Below the pieces are notes generated by a model. That model did no database searches. It saw nothing but the letters and a program-made list of their open reading frames with translations, and was not told where the DNA came from. The translations under genes and the position numbers were made by a program. Positions 8,325 through 16,158 of a stretch of DNA of 64,000 bases are shown in pieces. Origin of the DNA: Paracoccaceae bacterium (GTDB taxonomy: Bacteria > Pseudomonadota > Alphaproteobacteria > Rhodobacterales > Rhodobacteraceae). The stretch covers positions 587,001 through 651,000 of the forward strand of contig JACKKJ010000002.1 in NCBI GenBank assembly GCA_024236495.1, written 5' to 3'. The number at the start of each line of letters is the position of its first letter. Within the stretch, counting starts at the first letter, position 1.

Positions 8325-9554
8325 TCAGACGATGCTTAACACCACCTTGAAATGATCCGTCCAGCCAGTCTCTGCCTCAAAGAAGTGACCGGAACCTGGT
8401 GCCCGAACTCTCCCTGCAAATTCGATTATCGTTGTCTTCCAAGAATACATATCGCCGACATCGGCGTAAACTGCGTAGTCACCCAGAACTTCACGGAAAA
8501 CCGGAAGATCGTTGCACAGGACAGGTGTCCCCGCGCGCGCGGCCTCGGCGACCGGCAAGCCGTAGCCTTCAGCAAAGCTAGGCATGAGCAGGGCACGCGC
8601 GCCCAGAAGCAGCGCGGCCACTGCCCCGTCGCCCAGGTCGCCAAACTCTCGGATGGCGCTGGCGGGCGTCCGGAGCGCATCGAGCCTTGCGAACACGTCT
8701 TCGTTGCGCCAGCCGCGCCGTCCGACGATGACAAGCTGCGGCATTGCTTCGGCAGGAAGTTCCGCCGCCATTGCTTCCCAGATGTCGAGAAGCAGGGCAT
8801 GGTTCTTGCGCGGCTCTATGGTGCCCAGCGCAAGGAAATAGGGCCGCCGCAGGTCAATCGTGGCCGGAATCTCCGCCAAGGCAGGCTTGACGGGATCAAG
8901 CCCGAGGGGAACGGCGCGGATTTCCGGCGACCGGCCGCATTTCACGCACCAGCCGGCGGTGGCGCGCGCCGCCGCCTGCGACGGGCACAGGATGACGTCC
9001 GCATGGTCGGCAACGGCGCGGAATCCCTTGCGAAAGGACGCGACTGCCTCGTCACGGCAGTACTCCGGATGATCCAGGGGGATCGTATCGTGCACCATCA
9101 CGGCAAGGCGAAGACCCGGCACGCTGTGGAGCTGAGACAAAGTGCGGTGCGAAAGGTTCGAATGACCGACATTCAGGTAGACACCGCCCTGTGGCATCGT
9201 GGCACGAGCCGCGGCCGTCAGACGCCATGGCAGGCAGGATCGCACCCGCCTGGCCCGCAGCGCGATCCGGGCCTGACGCGGGAGAGACAGATCGCGGGCA
9301 AGCCCGAAGGGCAGACCCGGGCGCGGAACTGTCTGCGGTGCGTCCAACCAGCCAAGGATCAAGGGGCCGGCTGATCGCGGCAGCACAAGATATCCGACAG
9401 GGCTGCGCACCAGGAGGAACAAGGGCGTTGTCCGGGCCAGAAGCGCGACAAGGTAGGCGCGTTCGACCCGGTCGACGCCGGTCAGCGGCCCCCGTCCGAT
9501 CCGCGACACCAGCCGCGACACGTCCAGCATGCGGGCTTTGGGCTCAGCGCTCAT
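8325..9554 (-). CDS. Glycosyltransferase family 4 (group 1) protein
   Basis: Encodes 409 residues from the ATG at 9554, which overlaps the galE stop by 11 bases; an upstream in-frame codon at 9584 lies inside galE and is less likely. The GT-B fold of family 4 is shown by FLALGTIEPRKNHALLLD (donor-side loop), VIVGRRGWRNED, and the E-x7-E-type motif PSFAEGYGLPVAEAARAG near residue 335. The N-terminal half has LTGVDRVERAYL and MVHDTIPLDHPEY, common in mannosyl/rhamnosyl transferase relatives. Part of the polysaccharide operon; sugar specificity unknown. Confidence 0.82.
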   Translation of the reverse strand: MSAEPKARMLDVSRLVSRIGRGPLTGVDRVERAYLVALLARTTPLFLLVRSPVGYLVLPRSAGPLILGWLDAPQTVPRPGLPFGLARDLSLPRQARIALRARRVRSCLPWRLTAAARATMPQGGVYLNVGHSNLSHRTLSQLHSVPGLRLAVMVHDTIPLDHPEYCRDEAVASFRKGFRAVADHADVILCPSQAAARATAGWCVKCGRSPEIRAVPLGLDPVKPALAEIPATIDLRRPYFLALGTIEPRKNHALLLDIWEAMAAELPAEAMPQLVIVGRRGWRNEDVFARLDALRTPASAIREFGDLGDGAVAALLLGARALLMPSFAEGYGLPVAEAARAGTPVLCNDLPVFREVLGDYAVYADVGDMYSWKTTIIEFAGRVRAPGSGHFFEAETGWTDHFKVVLSIV

Positions 9555-10530
9555 ATCCGCCGGTCTGGTGCCAGCGCCAGGCATCGGCGATCATGTCGGC
9601 AAGGTTGGAGCGTGCGGGTCGCCAACCCAGCTCCTCGACCGCGCGGGCGCTTCCACTGACGAGCCGGGTCGCATCGCCGGGTCGCCTGTCACCCTCAGTG
9701 ACGGGGACTGCCCGGTTGGTCACCAGCCGTGCATGATCGATCACCTCGCGCACGGAGAACCCCCGTCCGGTACCCAGGCAAAAGACCCGGCTGCCACGCC
9801 CCCCAAGAAGCCATTCAAGTCCAAGGACATGCGCCTGCACCAGGTCGGAGACATGCACATAATCTCGAATGCAGGTTCCGTCGGGTGTCGGATAATCCGT
9901 TCCATGCACCGTCAAAGCGGGCCGCCGCCCGGCGATCGCATCCAGCAGCAGCGGGACAAGGTGTGTCTCGGGCTGGTGAAATTCCCCCACCTCGGCCTCG
10001 GGGTCGGCCCCGGCCACGTTGAAGTAACGGAAGATCACCGACCGCAGACCATGCGAGGCGCCGAAGTCCTTCAGCATTTCTTCGATGGCGCGTTTCGATC
10101 CGCCATAGGCGTTGATCGGCGCCTGGGGGGTATCCTCTGTCAGCACCACGCCGTCCTGGTCGCCATAGGTCGCGCAGGTCGAGGAGAAGACGAAATCCAG
10201 GCAACCCGCCGCCACCGCGGCCTCGATCAGGTTCAGCGCGCCAAGGACATTGGCGCGCCAGTAACGGCCCGGGTCGCGCATCGAATCGCCCACCAGGCTG
10301 AGCGCCGCGAAATGCATGACGGCGACGGGCCGCCACCGGTCGAACACGTCCGCCAGGCGCGAAGAATCCGCAAGGTCGCCTTCTTCGAACGGGCCGAACC
10401 GGACCGCGTCGCGCCAGCCAGTACACAGGTTGTCGAATGTCACGGGAACGAAACCCGCCCGCGCCAGCGCCTTGCATGCGTGGGAACCGATATAGCCGGC
10501 CCCGCCGGTGACAAGGACGTGACGGGTCAT
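9544..10530 (-). CDS. galE: UDP-glucose 4-epimerase
   Basis: Encodes 328 residues. Interconverts UDP-glucose and UDP-galactose (some relatives use the N-acetyl forms). NAD-binding Rossmann motif VTGGAGYIGSH (7-17), active-site region FSSTCATYG (115-123) and catalytic YGGSK with Tyr142 and Lys146 are all present. It is 3 bases from galU, so the two probably work as a UDP-Glc/UDP-Gal supply unit for the neighbouring transferases. Length is typical. Confidence 0.93.
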   Translation of the reverse strand: MTRHVLVTGGAGYIGSHACKALARAGFVPVTFDNLCTGWRDAVRFGPFEEGDLADSSRLADVFDRWRPVAVMHFAALSLVGDSMRDPGRYWRANVLGALNLIEAAVAAGCLDFVFSSTCATYGDQDGVVLTEDTPQAPINAYGGSKRAIEEMLKDFGASHGLRSVIFRYFNVAGADPEAEVGEFHQPETHLVPLLLDAIAGRRPALTVHGTDYPTPDGTCIRDYVHVSDLVQAHVLGLEWLLGGRGSRVFCLGTGRGFSVREVIDHARLVTNRAVPVTEGDRRPGDATRLVSGSARAVEELGWRPARSNLADMIADAWRWHQTGGYER

Positions 10531-10533
10531 CGC

Positions 10534-11427
10534 CTACTCGGCAGCGCGGCGCACCGCGGTCATTTCATTCAGGAACTGCGAAAACTCGTCGCGCAGGTCG
10601 GGGCGCGCCAGCGCGAAGGCGACGGTCGCCTGAAGGAACCCCGCCTTCGATCCGCAATCGAACCGCTGTCCGCGAAAGCGGAAACCATAGACATTGTCGG
10701 AACGTACGATTTCTTCGGCGATGGCATCGGTCAACTGGATCTCTCCGCCCGACCCTGCCTTGATCCGGTCGAGGTTTCGCATGATCGACGGCGTCAGAAT
10801 ATAGCGCCCGATGACCGCAAGGTTCGAAGGCGCGGTATCGACCGGCGGTTTTTCGACCATCCCCTTGACCGAGACGAGCGCGCCAAGATCTTCCTTGATG
10901 TCCAGGATCCCGTAGGCAGAGGTCTTTGCGTGCGGAACCTCCATCGCTGCAACGACGTTGCCGCCCGTCTCGGCATAGACCTCGACCATCTGCTGAAGGC
11001 AGGACTTGTCGCTCGCGATCACGTCGTCGGGAAGAAGCACGGCGAAAGGTTCGTTGCCGACAAGCCTGCGGGCACACCAGACCGCGTGCCCAAGGCCCAG
11101 CGCCTTGTGCTGGCGAATATAGGCGATGGCGCCGGAATCCATGTTCGTGGTCTTGAGAATCGACAGCAGGTCTTCGCGCCCGTTGCGGCGCAGGTGCGCC
11201 TCGAGTTCGTTGGCGTGGTCGAAATAATCCTCAAGCGCGCTTTTCCCGCGCGAAGTTACAAAGATGAACTCCTTGATGCCGGCGGCGCGTGCTTCGTCGA
11301 TCGCGTACTGGATCAGCGGGCGGTCGACGAGCGTCATGATCTCTTTCGGGATCGACTTTGTCGCGGGCAAGAAGCGTGTCCCCAGGCCAGCTACAGGAAA
11401 GATAGCCTTGGTTACCTTGCGCTTCAT
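10534..11427 (-). CDS. galU: UTP-glucose-1-phosphate uridylyltransferase
   Basis: Encodes 297 residues. Makes UDP-glucose from UTP and glucose-1-phosphate. The nucleotide-binding motif GLGTRFLPATKSIPKEI lies at residues 14-30, and the C-terminal EIQLTDAI and RFDCGSKAGFLQA motifs match GalU. Start at 11427 is supported by GGGGGA about 5 bases upstream; a longer in-frame reading to 11469 lacks such a site. It feeds galE and the adjacent glycosyltransferases. A 191-base gap upstream probably holds its promoter. Confidence 0.94.
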   Translation of the reverse strand: MKRKVTKAIFPVAGLGTRFLPATKSIPKEIMTLVDRPLIQYAIDEARAAGIKEFIFVTSRGKSALEDYFDHANELEAHLRRNGREDLLSILKTTNMDSGAIAYIRQHKALGLGHAVWCARRLVGNEPFAVLLPDDVIASDKSCLQQMVEVYAETGGNVVAAMEVPHAKTSAYGILDIKEDLGALVSVKGMVEKPPVDTAPSNLAVIGRYILTPSIMRNLDRIKAGSGGEIQLTDAIAEEIVRSDNVYGFRFRGQRFDCGSKAGFLQATVAFALARPDLRDEFSQFLNEMTAVRRAAE

Positions 11428-11618
11428 TCGATCCCCCAAAAATTGCACACCGTGCGACACCAGAAACACGACTACGATCAGTTAAAGACACCAGAGCCGC
11501 GCGGGCAAGCCATCACCACCGGATTGGGCTCTAGCAAGGAAATATTGTGGCGGTTTACTGATAATATGGGACGATTGGAAGACTTCTGTGCACAATCTGT
11601 CGATTCCGCATTACGCCA
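11428..11618. other. 191-base intergenic region upstream of galU
   Basis: Relatively AT-rich gap between galU and the upstream GT2 gene, both on the minus strand. It should carry the galU-galE promoter and breaks the polysaccharide genes into two transcription units. Several TTG and TATTAT-like elements occur on the minus strand, but none has a convincing 16-18 base spacing, so no promoter is called. Confidence 0.4.
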
Positions 11619-12815
11619 TCAGAAATCAAGCCTTCTCGCCTCTTGGTTGAGTCGAGTTGCCCGGCGCCAGAACCGGAAAGCGGGGCCGGACCGTTCCGAC
11701 CGGCCGAAAAGACCGCCGATCTGTTCCCAATGGGTGCCTGTGAACCGCAACCGGTGAAACCGCGCGGTCGGACTGAACAGCATCAGGACGCAGGTCGTCC
11801 TGTCGCTCTGGCGCGATGCTTCCGCCCGGAGCCGCGTGGCCTGCCAGATCCAGCCACCGGCAAGGCATATGGCGCCGTCTCCGCCTGCAAAGGCAAGAAA
11901 CGCCGTCTTCGCGGCGGGAATCGGAGCCAGGCTTGCCATCTCCCTCAGCTGGCCTTCGGCGATCCCGCGTTCCAGCGTGGCGCGCAGATCGGCCGCGCCA
12001 CCGGAACTCAGCGCGCCGCGACGGACAAGCCGATCCAGACGCGCGTCCTGATCCTTTCGAAGCCGGTCCAGCGCGTCGCCGTGTTCAGCCGGGGGGGCAT
12101 GCTTGCGCAGAAAGACCGCCGTGCTGGCGCCGATTTCGGTCAGATCGGTCGGCGTGCGGTCCGCCTTGCGCCGGTCGCTGGCCGCAAAGGCGTGATGGAC
12201 GCGCGCGCGCGGCACGATCGCGGTCCTGGCCCCTTGTGCGGCCAGCCGCATGTTCACGTCGGTTTCGTCGAGATAGAAGCGAAACGCCGGATCGAACCCG
12301 CCCAGCGCGCAAAGAACACTGCGTCGGAAGGCGCAATTGGTTCCCTCGGTCCTGATCGCGCGACCGGCGGCGCCCGCCAGAACCGTCACCGCCAGCGGGT
12401 CAACGACGATTTCCGTGGACCTGCCGTGGCTGTCGGCGCAGGACGCCCGCCACTGGAACGAGATACCGTTGCGGCCGACAACAAATCCACCCGCCGCGGC
12501 GATCCCCGGATCGGCGAATGGCGCGGTAAGCCGGGCAAGCCAGCGCGGTTCGGGCACGGCATCGTCGTCGATGAATGCGACGATTTCCCCCGCCGCCGCG
12601 GCCAGCCCCAGGTTGCGGGCGGCCGAGATGTTGGCAATGTCGATGGGGACGACCTTGGCGCCCTGCGGGCAGATCGCGGCAGAGGCAGGATCGGCCACCA
12701 CGATCAGTTCGAAGTTCGGGTGGTCGAGCTTGCGAATCGCGGCCAGGCAAAGGGCAAGCTCCTTCGGGCGGTTGCGCGAAACGACTATGAGGCTGACGGG
12801 CAGCGTGCCCGTCAT
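11619..12815 (-). CDS. Glycosyltransferase family 2 protein with C-terminal extra domain
   Basis: Encodes 398 residues; its ATG overlaps the kdsB stop as ATGA. Residues 1-230 form a GT2 GT-A domain: VSLIVVSRNRPKELALCL at the start, ISAARNLGLAAAAGEIVAF, metal motif FIDDDAVPEP (DDD near residue 85), and a GGFDPAFRFYLDETD acceptor-side motif. The C-terminal 150 residues (with VLMLFSPTARFHRLRF and THWEQIGGLFGRSERSG) are not a known GT2 part; similar tails occur in related Rhodobacteraceae transferases by my recollection. The coupling to kdsB suggests the sugar is added to a Kdo-containing glycan, but this is inference. Confidence 0.8.
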   Translation of the reverse strand: MTGTLPVSLIVVSRNRPKELALCLAAIRKLDHPNFELIVVADPASAAICPQGAKVVPIDIANISAARNLGLAAAAGEIVAFIDDDAVPEPRWLARLTAPFADPGIAAAGGFVVGRNGISFQWRASCADSHGRSTEIVVDPLAVTVLAGAAGRAIRTEGTNCAFRRSVLCALGGFDPAFRFYLDETDVNMRLAAQGARTAIVPRARVHHAFAASDRRKADRTPTDLTEIGASTAVFLRKHAPPAEHGDALDRLRKDQDARLDRLVRRGALSSGGAADLRATLERGIAEGQLREMASLAPIPAAKTAFLAFAGGDGAICLAGGWIWQATRLRAEASRQSDRTTCVLMLFSPTARFHRLRFTGTHWEQIGGLFGRSERSGPAFRFWRRATRLNQEARRLDF

Positions 12816-13612
12816 GCCATCCCCATCTCGGCCATCATCGCCTCGAGTCGCGGCACGTCTTCCGGGTTGTTGAGTTCCCAGAACTGACGCCCGCGCGCTT
12901 CGACCTCGACGCACAGGATGCGCCGGCCGCGTTCCAGGAAGCGAAGCTGCTCAAGCCCTTCAAGCGTTTCCAGCGTTCCCGGTTCCCAGTCCGGATAGGC
13001 CGCAAGGGCGGCGGGCCTGTAGGCGTAGACGCCAACGTGATGGAATACAGGTGTCGCCTCGGCGTCGTCGTAGCGCCGGGTCGTGTAGGGGATCACCTCC
13101 TTGGAGAAGTAAAGCGCCTGGCGGTCGTGGCCGAAGACGGCAGTGGTCCCGCCCACGCGGCCCGCACGCCTGTCGTCGAGAAAACCGTTCAGTGCGCGGC
13201 CATCGCAGCGCAACACCGGCGTCGCGACTTCGGACGCGGGGTCGGCGCGAAGGCCGGCGACCAGATCCTCGACGAACCAGTGGGGCGTCAGCGGCGCATC
13301 GCCCTGCAGGTTCACGACGATGTCGAAGCCGCCACCCAGCGCGGCATGCGCCTCGGCGCAGCGTTCGGTGCCGTTGCGGCACTCCGAGGAGGTCATGACG
13401 ACCTCGGCCCCAAAGCCTTCCGCTTCGGCGCGGATACGGTCGTCATCGGTCGCCACGACGACACGGTCCGCACCATTGACGGCCATCGCCGCCTCCCAGC
13501 TGCGCTGGACAAGCGTGCGCGTCACGCCGTCGGCGCCTCGAAGCGGAACAAGTGGCTTTCCCGGATATCGGGTCGAGGCGTAACGGGCGGGGATCGCGAT
13601 CAGAACGCTCAT
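12812..13612 (-). CDS. kdsB: 3-deoxy-manno-octulosonate cytidylyltransferase (CMP-Kdo synthetase)
   Basis: Encodes 266 residues. Activates Kdo with CTP for LPS inner core or for the Kdo linker of capsules. Nucleotide-binding N-terminus IAIPARYASTRYPGKPL, followed by VVVATDDDRI, TSSECRNGTERCAEA and VVNLQGDAPL are diagnostic of KdsB. Start at 13612 uses an ATG overlapping the cysQ stop as ATGA. Position between cysQ and a GT2 gene, rather than in an LPS-core operon, is notable: group 2/3 capsule loci carry a second CMP-Kdo synthetase (KpsU), and this could play that role. Confidence 0.93.
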   Translation of the reverse strand: MSVLIAIPARYASTRYPGKPLVPLRGADGVTRTLVQRSWEAAMAVNGADRVVVATDDDRIRAEAEGFGAEVVMTSSECRNGTERCAEAHAALGGGFDIVVNLQGDAPLTPHWFVEDLVAGLRADPASEVATPVLRCDGRALNGFLDDRRAGRVGGTTAVFGHDRQALYFSKEVIPYTTRRYDDAEATPVFHHVGVYAYRPAALAAYPDWEPGTLETLEGLEQLRFLERGRRILCVEVEARGRQFWELNNPEDVPRLEAMMAEMGMA

Positions 13613-14412
13613 GCATTCACCAAAAGAACGCCCGGCGCGTAGGCGATGAAGAAGGGGTTTTCGAAACCCGGCTTGCCATAGGTGAACGGGCTGTGGTCGT
13701 CGAAGCGGACGACAAGCCCGCCCGCGCCGCGCAGCACCGCATCGCCCGCCGCGGTATCCCATTCCATTGTCCGGCCAAGACGCGGGTAAAGGTCAGCCTC
13801 GCCGGTTGCGACCAGGCAGAACTTCAGCGAAGACCCGGCGCTGGTCATGTCGCGGACCGCGTAACGCGCGATGTAATCGTCTGTCGCCTGATCGCGGTGC
13901 GACTTCGACGCAACCACCATCAGCGCCCGATTGTCGGGTACCGAGACCGAGAGGGGCACCAGTTCCCCCGGGGTCGTCTTGTCGAATGGCCCTTTCTCCT
14001 CGACGGATCGGCCATCGCCGAGGGTGAAGAAAAGCCGGCCCTTGGCGGGTGCGTAGACCACTCCGCGAAGCGGGACGCCGTTCTCGACATAGGCGATGTT
14101 GACCGTGAAGTCGCCGCGACGCTGGACGAATTCCTTGGTTCCGTCCAGGGGATCGACGATCAGGAATGTGCTGACGGACTGCCCGTGGCTCTCTGCCTGT
14201 TCCTCGGTCACGATGGGCAGGGCGGGGAAGGCTTCGGCCAACCCCTCGGCGATCAGAAGATCGGCCGCCTCGTCCGCCGCGGTCACAGGGCTGGCATCGG
14301 CTTTTGATCGCACGTCGAAATCCGGCGCGTCATAGATTTCCATGATCCGGTCCCCTGCCAGCAGGGCGAGGTGGCGCATGACATGGGCAAGTCGATCGAA
14401 ATCCAAGGTCAT
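13609..14412 (-). CDS. cysQ: 3'(2'),5'-bisphosphate nucleotidase CysQ
   Basis: Encodes 267 residues from ATG 14412 (GGAAAGGG just upstream). It removes the 3' phosphate of PAP, the product of PAPS-using reactions. Inositol-monophosphatase-fold metal motifs are all visible: Glu70 in PIVTEEQAE, Asp87/Asp90 in IVDPLDGTKEFV, and the C-terminal WDTAAGDAVLRGAGG. It is first in the kdsB-GT2 unit and shares a locus with a sulfotransferase, whose by-product PAP inhibits the transferase, so the pairing makes functional sense. Confidence 0.92.
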   Translation of the reverse strand: MTLDFDRLAHVMRHLALLAGDRIMEIYDAPDFDVRSKADASPVTAADEAADLLIAEGLAEAFPALPIVTEEQAESHGQSVSTFLIVDPLDGTKEFVQRRGDFTVNIAYVENGVPLRGVVYAPAKGRLFFTLGDGRSVEEKGPFDKTTPGELVPLSVSVPDNRALMVVASKSHRDQATDDYIARYAVRDMTSAGSSLKFCLVATGEADLYPRLGRTMEWDTAAGDAVLRGAGGLVVRFDDHSPFTYGKPGFENPFFIAYAPGVLLVNA

Positions 14413-14524
14413 CCCTTTCCACGGGTCGTTGATCAGGCGGGCGCGTCCACTTATGCTTGCATGATAAGAGATCGGCAAGTTTTGCCTGATAGGCAAGGCA
14501 CGGCGGCACCGACGAAAGAGCGGC

Positions 14525-15343
14525 ATGTTCAGGGTCGAGCAGAAACGGACGGGCTTTACTGCCGCAGCTTCACTGCTGACGGTGACCTATCATCTGACCG
14601 TCCGCAAGATCCGTGGGCGCCACTCAAGCCCCGGTGCCGCGATCATGGCCACGATGTTCCAGATGCTCGTGATGCTCGGGTTCTTCTATCTGATGACGGG
14701 GCTGTTCGGTGTCAGGCGCATCGGAATCCACGGCGACTTCGTGCTTTATCTTCTGACCGGCATCTTCACCTTCCTTGCCTTCAACAGGGGGCTTGGCGCG
14801 GTCTGCGGTGCCGAGGGGCCGAATTCGATGATGATGGCGCACGCGCCGATGAACACCACGGTGGCCATCGCATCCTCGGCGCTCAGCGCACTTTACCTGC
14901 AACTCGTCTCGATCGCGTTGCTGGGCTTCGCCTATCACGTCGTGGCCGGCCCGGTCGAGATTCAGGATCCGGTGGGTTTTCTTGGCATGATCCTGTTCAG
15001 CTGGGCCAGCGGATGTTCCATCGGGCTGGTGTTCCTGGCCCTTCAGCCCTGGGCTCCAAGGCTCAGCAATCTGCTCAGAACCGTGTTCCTGCGCGCAAAC
15101 ATGCTTTTTTCGGGCAAGATGTTCATCGCGAATGCCATGCCCTACGGGCTTTACAAGATGTTCGCCTGGAATCCGCTGTTCCATATCGTCGACCAGGCAC
15201 GCGGGTATGTCTTCATCAACTACGAGCCGCGCACGACGACCCTTGCCGTTCCGTTCTGGATCACGGTTGCAGCCGTGGTCATAGGCCTGATGGGCGAATT
15301 CTATGCCCGCAAACACAGGTCACAGGGCTGGTGGGGCCACTAG
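14525..15343 (+). CDS. ABC-2 type transporter permease, capsule/polysaccharide export-like
   Basis: Encodes 272 residues with six or so hydrophobic segments (for example FQMLVMLGFFYLMTGLF, FVLYLLTGIFTFLAF, ALYLQLVSIALLGFAYHVV, FWITVAAVVIGLMGEFY), the ABC2_membrane fold of KpsM/Wzm-like exporters. The motif WNPLFHIVDQARG near the C-terminus is common to polysaccharide ABC-2 permeases. It is transcribed away from the minus-strand glycan genes with 112 bases between, and no ATPase partner lies next to it. It probably exports a Kdo-linked or sulfated glycan with an ATPase encoded elsewhere. Confidence 0.78.
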   Translation: MFRVEQKRTGFTAAASLLTVTYHLTVRKIRGRHSSPGAAIMATMFQMLVMLGFFYLMTGLFGVRRIGIHGDFVLYLLTGIFTFLAFNRGLGAVCGAEGPNSMMMAHAPMNTTVAIASSALSALYLQLVSIALLGFAYHVVAGPVEIQDPVGFLGMILFSWASGCSIGLVFLALQPWAPRLSNLLRTVFLRANMLFSGKMFIANAMPYGLYKMFAWNPLFHIVDQARGYVFINYEPRTTTLAVPFWITVAAVVIGLMGEFYARKHRSQGWWGH

Positions 15344-15344
15344 A

Positions 15345-16004
15345 TCAGTCCACGACCCGCAGCGTCAGGTTGATGCGCCCACCGCGCGGCAAAAGGTCGG
15401 AGGTTCCCGGATAGACCCGGTCGATGCCGTGGAAGGCGAGCCTGGATTGTCCTGCAAGAACAATCACATCTCCGGATCGCAGCCGAACCGGTTCTGTCGG
15501 CCCGCCGCGCTCGGTTCCGCCGATGCGAAACAGCGCATCGTCACCCAGCGAGATGGAAAGGACGGGCCAGGAAAAATCCGTCTCGTCCCGGTCCTGATGC
15601 AGACCCATCCGTGCCGTGCCTTCGTAGAAATTGAGCAGACAGCAATCGGGCTGTCGGACCGGCCCGACAAGGTCGCGCCAGATATCCAGCACGCGTGCGG
15701 GGATCGGCGGCCACGGACGCCCCGAAGGATGGCGACGCTCATAGCGATAGCCGCGGCGGTCCGAATACCAGCCGCAAACCCCTGCAGAGGTCATACGGAC
15801 GCTCATCGCCTTGCCGAAACGTGTGATCGGGGAAAACAGCGGCGCCGCAGCCACGACCGCGCGCAGGTCATCGACCAGCGCGGCCTGCGCCTCTGGCCCG
15901 AGCCAGCCTGGAAAGAACGCGGCGTCCCCGACGCGGAAGCTGGCCAGTCCCGCGCCCTGAAAATTCTTGGGGCCTTTGGGGTTTTCGATGCAATTTTCCA
16001 CCAT
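15345..16004 (-). CDS. alkB: Alpha-ketoglutarate-dependent DNA repair dioxygenase AlkB
   Basis: Encodes 219 residues from ATG 16004; longer readings would run into dnaK and its promoter. AlkB removes methyl groups from 1-methyladenine and 3-methylcytosine using Fe(II) and 2-oxoglutarate. Iron ligands His136 and Asp138 (LHQDRDET) and His192 (LAFHGIDRV) are present, as is the 2-oxoglutarate/substrate arginine motif RINLTLR near the end. No Ada-like gene or methyl-response site was seen. Its stop lies 1 base from the stop of the convergent permease gene. It is divergent from dnaK, and the dnaK heat-shock promoter lies only 19 bases from its start codon. Confidence 0.9.
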   Translation of the reverse strand: MVENCIENPKGPKNFQGAGLASFRVGDAAFFPGWLGPEAQAALVDDLRAVVAAAPLFSPITRFGKAMSVRMTSAGVCGWYSDRRGYRYERRHPSGRPWPPIPARVLDIWRDLVGPVRQPDCCLLNFYEGTARMGLHQDRDETDFSWPVLSISLGDDALFRIGGTERGGPTEPVRLRSGDVIVLAGQSRLAFHGIDRVYPGTSDLLPRGGRINLTLRVVD

Positions 16005-16022
16005 TTTGCCGTCTTTTCCGCG

Positions 16023-16054
16023 CTTGCAGGCCGTATTGCCCCTACTTATATACG
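16023..16054 (+). promoter_or_regulatory. RpoH (sigma-32) heat-shock promoter of dnaK
   Basis: CTTG at 16023-16026, 18 bases, then CTTATATACG at 16045-16054. This matches every defined position of the alphaproteobacterial heat-shock consensus CTTG-N17/18-CYTATnTnnG. Transcription would begin near 16060, leaving about a 100-base leader before the dnaK ATG at 16159. It lies in the 154-base gap between alkB (divergent) and dnaK. Confidence 0.82.
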
Positions 16055-16158
16055 CCGGGAAGCCGTCGGGCGATGCCCGCGGCAGTAACCTGGGATCGGG
16101 AACGGGAAGCCGCAGTCGGGTCCAGTTCCCACAATATCGCCGAAGGAAAGGTATAGAC

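Noticed and set aside
9529..11757. 742-codon plus-strand open frame opposite galE and galU
   Set aside because: Shadow of galE/galU; no motif and no ribosome site.
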